From Oxytricha trifallax (taxonomy: Eukaryota > Ciliophora > Spirotrichea > Sporadotrichida > Oxytrichidae): DNA of 64,000 nucleotides. Of the stretch, positions 56,575 through 64,000 are shown piece after piece. The first letter of the stretch is position 1. Every line of letters starts with the position of its first letter. A program made the position numbers and the translations under genes. The notes beneath the pieces are model-generated. The model ran no database searches and was not told the origin of the DNA. It saw nothing but the letters and a program-made list of their open reading frames with translations. The DNA is taken from NCBI GenBank assembly GCA_000711775.1, contig ARYC01000123.1, positions 42,513-106,512 on the forward strand, given 5' to 3'.

Positions 56575-57170
56575 GTGTCTGAACATAAGATACATACCAA
56601 GTGGATTCTCAAGAGAAGTTTCAGACTATATGAAACAATAATTTCATTACAATAGTCAACCTGAATTAGAAATTGAATATTTCTCTGCAAATGGACAGCA
56701 CAAGAATAAAATCATTAGACCAGCAGACTGCCCAATCATGATAGGCAGACTTTGCAGAGATGGTAAACTATCAAAACATTTATTGACTAAAAAACATTTA
56801 AAGTGAAAGTTTATTGCAATCGATGATGACGATCAATATTGCTCAGTGAGCAGAAAGCATTGTCAAATTCATTACGATGAGAAACATGGATTTTATGTGA
56901 AAGATCACTATTCTAGTAGTGGTACTTGGGCTCACTTAAAGACTTACCATCAATCTAAGAACACAACTTTGAATTCTATATTTTCATTTAAAATTATATT
57001 AGTATTTACCTATAAAATGCTTCTCTTTTCATATTTTTCAAATATGAAAAGATAATCAATAATTTTAATTCTTATCCAGTGTTGATGTACTAGAAAATGC
57101 AAGTCAAAGTGCTTTCCTTCCTTTTTGAGTTTGAATTTGAACCAGTTTAGAATTGAAGTTGAGAAATTTA
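56575..57170 (+). CDS. FHA-domain protein, 5' end not found
   Basis: Phosphothreonine-binding fork-head-associated fold. PADCPIMIGRL supplies the GR; CSVSRKHCQIHYDEKHGFYVKDHYSSSGTWAHL supplies SRxHC, the D..S.(N)GT turn and the following strand, with Ser at the usual Asn. An IES of about 55 bp near 56763-56815 must be removed (a 2-bp AA pointer gives DGKFIAIDDDDQYCSVS). No good ATG in frame upstream, so an N-terminal MDS is missing. After about 56960 the frame enters AT-rich sequence; a coding-like patch continues at 57075-57170. Confidence 0.75.
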
Positions 57171-57352
57171 TATAAAAAATTAGATAATTTCTTTAAATTA
57201 TTTTTTCAATGTCTCATTATGGTTTTATTTCGATATATCTTTTTTCTATCTAGCTTTATTAAGAAATTTGCCAATTAATAATGACAATAAGAGATATATA
57301 AATGTATTTTAATATGTAAATAAATCAATATAAAAATAATATTATTGATAAA

Positions 57353-60300
57353 ATGTTTGTGATAGATAAAATCGAAGGTAATAGTAAGATTGGAGTGCCT
57401 GTGTTTTCTCAGATCGGCAAGAAATCAAATTTTAAGTTTCAAGTAAACTATAAATATCATTAATATTTTAAATTTTTAAAAAAATGCAATATGTATATTT
57501 CATAAATTATTTACATAAGTAACTATAAAAAGGTTTTATACTTTATTTAAAATCTATTTATCCAAATATAATATATCAGTGCTATTTATAGTTTATTTTA
57601 AGAAAATTATGAGGAGAAGAGAGAAATGTTATTAAGAAATAGACAGGAAACTTAAGATCAGGCTTACCTACGTAGATATAAAGAAATAGCAGAACATTTT
57701 ACAAAGGAGAAGGTAAGCCATCAACAATTTATATTTATAACATGTCAGTTATGTTTTTAAGCCCGATTATATATTTCACTTTATTCTCTTTTTACTCATA
57801 TTACAATAATGGAAATAAATTAAATTGTTTTTTTTAAAAGAAATAATTCATTTAAATTATTATTAATTAAACAAATGATATTATTGATTTAATATCTCTA
57901 ATTTACAATAAATATAAATTAAAGAAGTTTTTTAATAATAAATTAAAATTCCTCTTAAAAATTTAAAATGTACTGCTTTGAGAAAATATCTGTTTATGAA
58001 TTAAAAAGTATCTTTTTAGAAAACATATTTTTTTATATGGTTATAACTAACTTACCCCGAATATTTTGATTGTCTATAATAAAAATTAATGGTAATTTTA
58101 GTCAAAAATAACAGATAAATTATAACAAATTGAACAAGCACTGTCAAGGTAAAAAGTAGAACCAGGCTCATCAAATATTAAAAGAAATTTGAATAATAAT
58201 TCTTAAAATAACACAGGGAACTATGGACATAGCAATTTAATGCCTTCAAAAACTCCTAGAAAATCAATAGCTCAAGGATTTTTGACTTAATTTCTTAAAT
58301 TATAAAAATCCTATAATAAGGATAATTTTGTAATAAAATCTATAATTTATAAGATGAATTTATAATTAAACTATTTCATTTAAATGTAACTTAAGAAGAA
58401 CAACAATAAAATACTGAGTAAGATAAAAAGCGTAAGAAAGTGTCAAGATCTCTCTTTAACAATAGTTGCTAATTTAAATCAATATCTAGAGATTAGTACT
58501 ACTAAATTCATCATCCAACAAGCTACAATACTTTAATTATTAAAAAAATAATTTATCCTGACTATTTTAAATTATCTCGAATATATAATTTAATAAATTT
58601 ATGACTTAAAATTTTATACTTACAAAGAAGGACAGACTCCACCCCCTCCTCTAGGTCACTACAACCCAAAATTTAGCTCAATAGATAAATCTAATAAATC
58701 TGGCATATACCAGATGGAGGAGCGTAGAGAGAACGAAATAGCGGCTAAACAGTTAAAGGAAGACCAATTTCTCAAGAAGTTTCAAGTTTGCGATAAGTTG
58801 CAAAGAGCTGTTCATAGAAATAAACAAGAAAATTTACGTTAAAACATTAGGAGATAGCAGCAAAATTAGAATAATTTAAGGGACTTAGTGGGCTCTGTTA
58901 TGAGTCACAACGAAAAAAACTTGCAAAGTTCAGATAATAACTCTGGTTAAAATTTGAGAATGAGCAATGATAGCAATTTAACGGGTTTACTTGGAGATAA
59001 TTTATAGCTTTAGATTCGAGAATATGAATCGCCAGACTAGAGATCACCTAAAAGGCAATAAAAATCTTCAAGTAGGACTGGAGGCACTTCATCCCCTAAT
59101 CATAGGAAAAATGAAAATACTTAAAACTAAAGTAATGGGGAATAAGTGGCTGGGGTTTTAAGATTGAACTTGAATTAAACTCCATTATTAAACATGAGTC
59201 ATTAAAGAAATCAGAGTTCTGTTATCACACAGTAATAAAAGTAAATAAATAAAATTGGTTAAAATACTAGCTAAACTTGATAATTATTAACTGTTAAAAT
59301 TAAAATTATGATTAAAATTATACTAATTTTACTATCAAGAGCTTCCAAGATCATAAACCACAAATATGAAGAGAAACAGAAAACTAGCTTAATCTATTGA
59401 TTAGAGAAACAGTTAACTTATAATCATCAAATTTAATCTTATAGCTTTATAAAAAGGTTTGTATATATTAACTTCTTGGAGGCTATGTGAATTAGAACAT
59501 TTTCAATAGTTATGGTGAAAATTCAACTTAGTAAAATACAGGAACTCGTATAGGAAGTGCAATAACTAACGGTACTACTTCTCGTTAGCAAGCCAAGTTA
59601 ATCATAATGATTTCGTTAATTTTATATTGATTAAACACACTAATCGTACTTCCAATTTTAATTTTATATTATAAATCTATGTTTTTCAATCATAAACCAA
59701 GCAAATATTAACAGCAGATTAAACAAGCTAACAACCTCTTCGAATGGAGGGGATATACTGTCTGAAGCTTAGGTGGATACTTTTCGACCTATAAATGAAG
59801 TTGGGTTTAATGGCATGAACCATAATTTGGAAATACTTGAAGAATTTTCAGTTAATGATATCACTTACCGAACGAACAAAGCTATATAAATTTACAAATA
59901 AATGGATTAGTTTTATAAGAACAAAAATAAATAGACTTTTTCCATGAATTTTTATTTTATGCTATAACTAATAGAGTTGGAGATACATTTTAAGATTTAT
60001 CCTAAAATATTCAAAATAAAATAGGGCATAATTTTCAATAAGCTGCGTATATGTAATAAAATCAAACGACGAACATATAAACCCAATCATAAAATATATA
60101 ATAGTAGAATAAATTAGGTCAAAATATTACGCTTCTAGAAAAGCTTAAAACCGAAACTTAAGAATAAAATTCAAGATAAAACTAGCATTTTTTATTTTAA
60201 TTTTATGAGCATTGTTTATATTTATTAACTTTATTTATGATCTTTTTATTTTGTTGTAAAATTAATGGAGTTTATAATAAACTTACCAAATTTTATCAAT

Positions 60301-61029
60301 TTTATAAGCATAGTTTGAATGAAAATGCATAAAAATCAAGGAAAGTAAAATCTTTTGATATGACTAAATCACTTCCAAGAAACATAGAAGATATATAAAC
60401 TTAATCAAGAAAAAGACCTGGTCAGAGAGCTAGTGATGAACCTAAAACTTTGATATATTACCCTAGATATGAAAGTGTGCTCAGGAGAGATGACAAAAAC
60501 ATAATACCCTTCACTAAAATTGTTAGAAAACCATAATAAATAATATTTATCTACATGAAAACATTTTAAAAATATATATAAAATTAATAATTGTATCAAG
60601 AGAGTAATAGCCGAGATCTATTTATGATAAACTAAAACCCCAGTATAATAATTTGTTGACAAATTAAGATTAAAATATCGATGATTGCTAAACTTAAAAT
60701 CTATAATTTATATACTTAGTTATATTTCTTCCCATTATTACATTAAGATTTATGATAAGCTAGGGCATGTAATAAAGTAAGTTAATTCTTAATATAAATT
60801 CTTATAAATCTTAATAACTCTATTTTATAGACACAAACCCCCAAATTTTGAAAAATCTAACAAACGAGATTTGACTTATATTATGAAAGGCACAGAGGCT
60901 TATAATAATATATTAAGAGACAATGAGAAATGGGAATTTAGAAATATGTTCAGATTGAAGAGACAGCATTTGCAAAGCGCAAATAGTAATAAAAGCTTGA
61001 GTAGACAAGAGAAAAATATTGAAAAATGA
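57353..61029 (+). CDS. low-complexity, ciliary-like protein in many MDSs
   Basis: ATG 57353 (MFVIDKIEGNSKIGVPVFSQIG), TGA 61027. Blocks: helix NYEEKREMLLRNRQETQDQAYLRRYKEIAE (57605-57710), DKLQQIEQALSRQKVEPGSSN (58110-58190), PPPPLGHYNPKFSSIDKS and a 180-codon S/N/Q-rich run (58625-59240). After several short blocks comes ASDEPKTLIYYPRYESVLRRDDKNIIPFTKI (60430-60530), then KPPNFEKSNKRDLTYIMKGTEAYNNIL (60840-60930). Motifs of the form PPPxGxYxPKF and YxPRYExV recall axonemal microtubule-associated proteins, but only loosely. At least nine inserts; pointers not all paired. Confidence 0.6.
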
Positions 61030-61229
61030 AATAAAAAATGCCAAATAACTTAAAGATTTATAAGCTAATTATTGAATCTGTTAAAAAATTTTATTTAAGA
61101 AATCAGTATGAATAATATAATTTATTTCATAATTAGGATTTGATTTACTATCGTATAATTTAAATTTGCTATGATAGAGTCCTCTCACAACTCATTATTT
61201 ATATTATATTTATATAAGAATTCATCAAA

Positions 61230-62409
61230 TCAAATTATGGGAAACATTGTGCTTTAACTTGGTAGCTCTGTGTTATCGATACTATTATGTCTAATCCCCT
61301 TTTTGGGTAATTTGAGATTTTCCATAGACTGTCGCACGCTTAAATTTTCTAATTTGATCTGCAGATTTTTGCTGGATCCTTTTGCTGTAGTAGTGATTTC
61401 TTTTTGCCTCTTAGTTGTATAATAAATTATTCTTTTAACCAATATTTATTTAAGAATAAATATGTTTTAAATGATTATAACTGGCAGTTTTTCTTCAAAG
61501 ATCTCAATTGGACTCAAATCAACTTAGATTTTAGGCTTATTTTCTATGTTAAAAATTCCAGTTCCATTTTATTATAATTATTATTGCTGTGGTGATCTAG
61601 AGTTTATTTGAGGTAGGTTTTCAATAATTGAATGTCTTTATGAATTAAAATCTTGGACAATGACTGAAAGTTTTTATCGTTTTGTGTGATTCTGAGGATT
61701 TTACATTTCGTATTCTTTTGATTTTTATTTATTATCAAAATCCGAAGCTTACTATTAAGATTTTATGAGTTTAAAAAAATAGCATAAAATTCTTAATATT
61801 TTTACTTTAAAATAACAAAATGGATAAATGCTCAGAAGTTTTATACTAGAGAATTTAAGATTTAATATAAATTTTTTTAAAAATAAGCTTATTACTAAAC
61901 TTAGTTCTTGATAGAACTAGTTAAATCTTCTTAATCGATAGTTGAGTAACTTAGAATCTTAGAAGAATTCTTTTTCTTTGAATTCTTTTTGGGTTTAGGT
62001 GGCTACTCGATTTCTTAAATTGTTTGAAGTTCGTTCCTTGTTGCAAGAGGTGGTAAATTATTACTAGGCTTTCTTTATTGGTAGTTCTTCTTAAAATTTG
62101 GTAAAAACAATTCTCTTGATAAAAGTATCAAAAATAAGTTGATTTAAATTAAGTCAATTGAAAAACCAATTTCTAGATTCTACTAAATAGCTATTTTATA
62201 GATTGATAAAAAGTTTAATATGATAAAAGTTCATTATCCTGGTTAATAGATTGAAATTTTGATTCAAACTTATTGTTCTAACCCACTATCTCATTTATCA
62301 TGCCAAACTAAAACTGCGACATATTTTTTAAAGTGGGCAAGCTCTCAAGCGAAGAATTTTAGTACACTTAATTTTACAATTTTAAGGGTTTTGAATACTT
62401 GGTTGACAT
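61230..62409 (-). CDS. unrecognised Q/N/K-rich protein
   Basis: ATG 62409 (MSTKYSKPLKLQNQVYQNSSLESLPTL), TGA 61232-61230. A 10-bp pointer joins NQDNELLSRELFLPNFKKNYQQRKPSNNLPPLATRN. Further blocks: KPKKNSKKKNSSKILSYSTIDQED (about 61940), KRQKLSVIVQDFN (about 61660), GTGIFNIENKPKIQVDLSPIEIFEEKLPV (61480-61580), and C-terminal RQKEITTTAKGSSKNLQIKLENLSVRQSMENL (61290-61410). No family recognised. A TBE begins 30 bp upstream of the ATG. Confidence 0.65.
62117..62220 (-). other. IES, pointer TGATAAAAGT (62117-62126/62221-62230)
   Basis: 104 bp with a 10-bp pointer. Joining gives NQDNELLSRELFLPNF. Confidence 0.9.
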
Positions 62410-62438
62410 TAAGGGGGAAAGCTGCAAATATTTTGATT

Positions 62439-64000
62439 CAAAACCCCAAAACCCTTTCAGTAGTTTGATTGATAAAATTAGACTATTAATGCATACTTTA
62501 TTAGGGTTTTTATAGGGTTTATGAAGGGGTTTAATGTTTAAATATTAGTAATTTAAGTGAGTATAACAAGCGAGTTTTTAAAATATTTCACACAAACATA
62601 AGCTTAGAGTCATGTGGCAGTTCTCTGAATTTTATCTTTCTAAGTTGATGTTGATTGTTTCTATCGTTTGTTAATTCTCTTAGCTTGGCTTGATAATAGT
62701 TGAGTATGTAAGTTCTCTGCGACCCTCCATTTATTTTATTTTTATTGAGATATTGTTTGATTCTCTGCTTAGAATCTCTCTCACCCCTGCAGCTAAAGTA
62801 ATCGTTTCTTGGCATGTCGCTCTCTATTATTATTACTGCTAGAGCCCAGATATCCCATTAAGTGTCTCCATCTCTCCAATCCTCTCTCTCTGGGAAATAT
62901 CCAGGAGTGCCGTATACATTTCCTTATGCAGAGGCTTGCACTCTTTGAGCTCTGTTGAAGTCAATAATATAAACTCTAAGAGGCTGAAAGTTCATCATGA
63001 TATTCTCTGGCTTTAAGTCTCTATGAACATAACCTAGCTTGTGAAGCTCTTCAATCCCCTCCACTATCTGCTATACTATCTAGCTAATTTATCTCTGACA
63101 TCTATTGTCAGATAAGAATTCTCTGTAAGCATTTCTAATAAAGGAAGCCTGAAGGCTACATGATCTTTACCAAGTAAAATAGCATCGAGCTAGATGATAT
63201 GCTTGCACTCATTTAACTTTGCCTTTTAAAGAGCATAATACTCATTAGCAAATTCCATTTGGAACTTGTCATCAGCAAGGAAGTAATTGAAAGGATATAT
63301 CTTGTAAGCATATTAGTCATCAGTAATGACTCTCTTCTCTATTTTATCTTCAAGAGTGAGGTAGCTTTCTAGGCAAGAATCTAAGTCAATAATTTTAATA
63401 TAGGAATCTTCATTGCCTCTATTTTAACCATGATTTTATTGATTTCAGAGACTGGAAAGATCTTGACTGCTTTCTTCATTTTTACTTACTTCTAGACTTC
63501 AACTCTAAGAGACTCCACTGGATTTCTTGATCTTCTCTTTTAGAGGAATCTATTCAATGTAGGTTCATGAATAAAGACAAAACTTTAATTGCGCTTTTTC
63601 TTTAAGTGCACTTTAAGGTCTCTAGTATGAGAATATGGCTTCTCACAGAACTCACAGACATACTTTCCATTTTTCTTTTAATGCTTGAGATATAACCTTG
63701 GCATATCGTTGTGTCTGTCTCTCAAGTGTCTTTTATAAGTTGATTTGTAAGTGAAAATTTTATTGCATTCTTTTTATTTATAGTCAACTTTGGTTGGTAT
63801 TTATTAATGCTCTATGGCGGGTTGTTTAACCTCCTCCTCAATTTGTACAGCTTCTTTGATAACCCGCTACTTAAATTATATTTAAATCTCAAAGCTAGAC
63901 TGGTAAAGTTGTCATAAGTAGGCTCCCACTGAGTACATTTGTCTCTGGTCTCTACTTCTTTTCTTGGTTGCTGGAATGATAACTTTTATTGGCTTGATCT
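62439..64000 (-). mobile_element. telomere-bearing element, copy 3, truncated by the window end
   Basis: Starts CAAAACCCCAAAACCC after an ATT (62436-62438). The terminal region matches copy 1 closely apart from a short deletion after GTTTGATTGA. Only the kinase-gene end lies in the window. Confidence 0.95.
62588..64000 (-). pseudogene. TBE copy 3 zinc-finger/kinase, partial, frameshifted
   Basis: Minus-strand homologue of the copy 1 kinase gene, stop TGA 62590-62588. Kinase motifs (VHRDLKPENIMM, DFNRAQRV, GTPGYFPERED) are present. In the finger region the first Cys is lost (YKQKEC versus YQCKEC). One base is missing near 63905 (NFTSLAL versus NFDQSSF), which leads to a TGA. The start lies beyond the window. 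Confidence 0.85.

Noticed and set aside
62259..62468. Plus-strand ORF running across the TBE border
   Set aside because: Antisense to the gene at 61230-62409 and crosses the ATT/C4A4 junction, so it is not a real gene.
1..64000. Bacterial-style features (operons, Shine-Dalgarno sites, CRISPR arrays, riboswitches)
   Set aside because: The genetic code, IES/pointer structure and introns show a ciliate nucleus; no regularly spaced repeat array was seen.

Overview
The window reads as germline (micronuclear) DNA of a spirotrichous ciliate, most likely Oxytricha/Sterkiella or a close relative. The reasons are these. Protein homology runs straight through in-frame TAA and TAG, read as Gln, and only TGA ends genes. 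Nearly every gene is cut into macronuclear-destined segments (MDSs) by short AT-rich internal eliminated sequences (IESs) bounded by 3-17 bp direct repeats (pointers) whose removal restores the frame. Three transposons carry C4A4 telomere-type termini and 3-bp ATT target duplications, which is diagnostic of telomere-bearing elements (TBEs). IES entries below run from the first base of the left pointer to the base before the right pointer, that is, the segment lost.

Layout. 64-2744: 5'-truncated GH31 alpha-glucosidase (+) with at least eight IESs. 2781-15994: two membrane-anchored GH31 paralogues (-), here B and C. Their MDSs are interleaved: the 3' MDSs of C lie inside an eliminated interval of B, and a complete TBE (7505-11653) lies in the first IES of B. 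16388-16806: a foldback element. 17601-21057: three tandem GH16 beta-glucanases with one, zero and two IESs. 21207-21698: a small element with an 8-bp target duplication. 21844-25870: a decayed TBE relative without telomeric ends. 27366-32990: a gene carrying a second TBE (28475-32471). 34566-40868: an acidic protein (-), a MYND-finger/Aurora-like kinase (+), and a Q-rich coiled-coil gene in nine MDSs (+). 41220-43199: an S1/P1 nuclease. 44235-62409: low-complexity, coiled-coil and FHA genes, second copies of both small elements, and a third TBE (62439-end) starting about 30 bp upstream of a gene's ATG.

How it works together. During macronuclear development the IESs and all mobile elements would be removed and the MDSs joined at pointers. 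Two small non-autonomous families (two copies each) and four TBE-class elements sit in IESs, between genes, or at MDS borders. The TBE elements share a plan of DDE transposase, a converging '22 kDa' gene and a divergent zinc-finger/kinase gene. Comparing three of them suggests a conserved -1 frameshift that extends the 22 kDa protein. All calls come from reading the sequence and pairing pointers by eye. MDS ends without a stated pointer are approximate.
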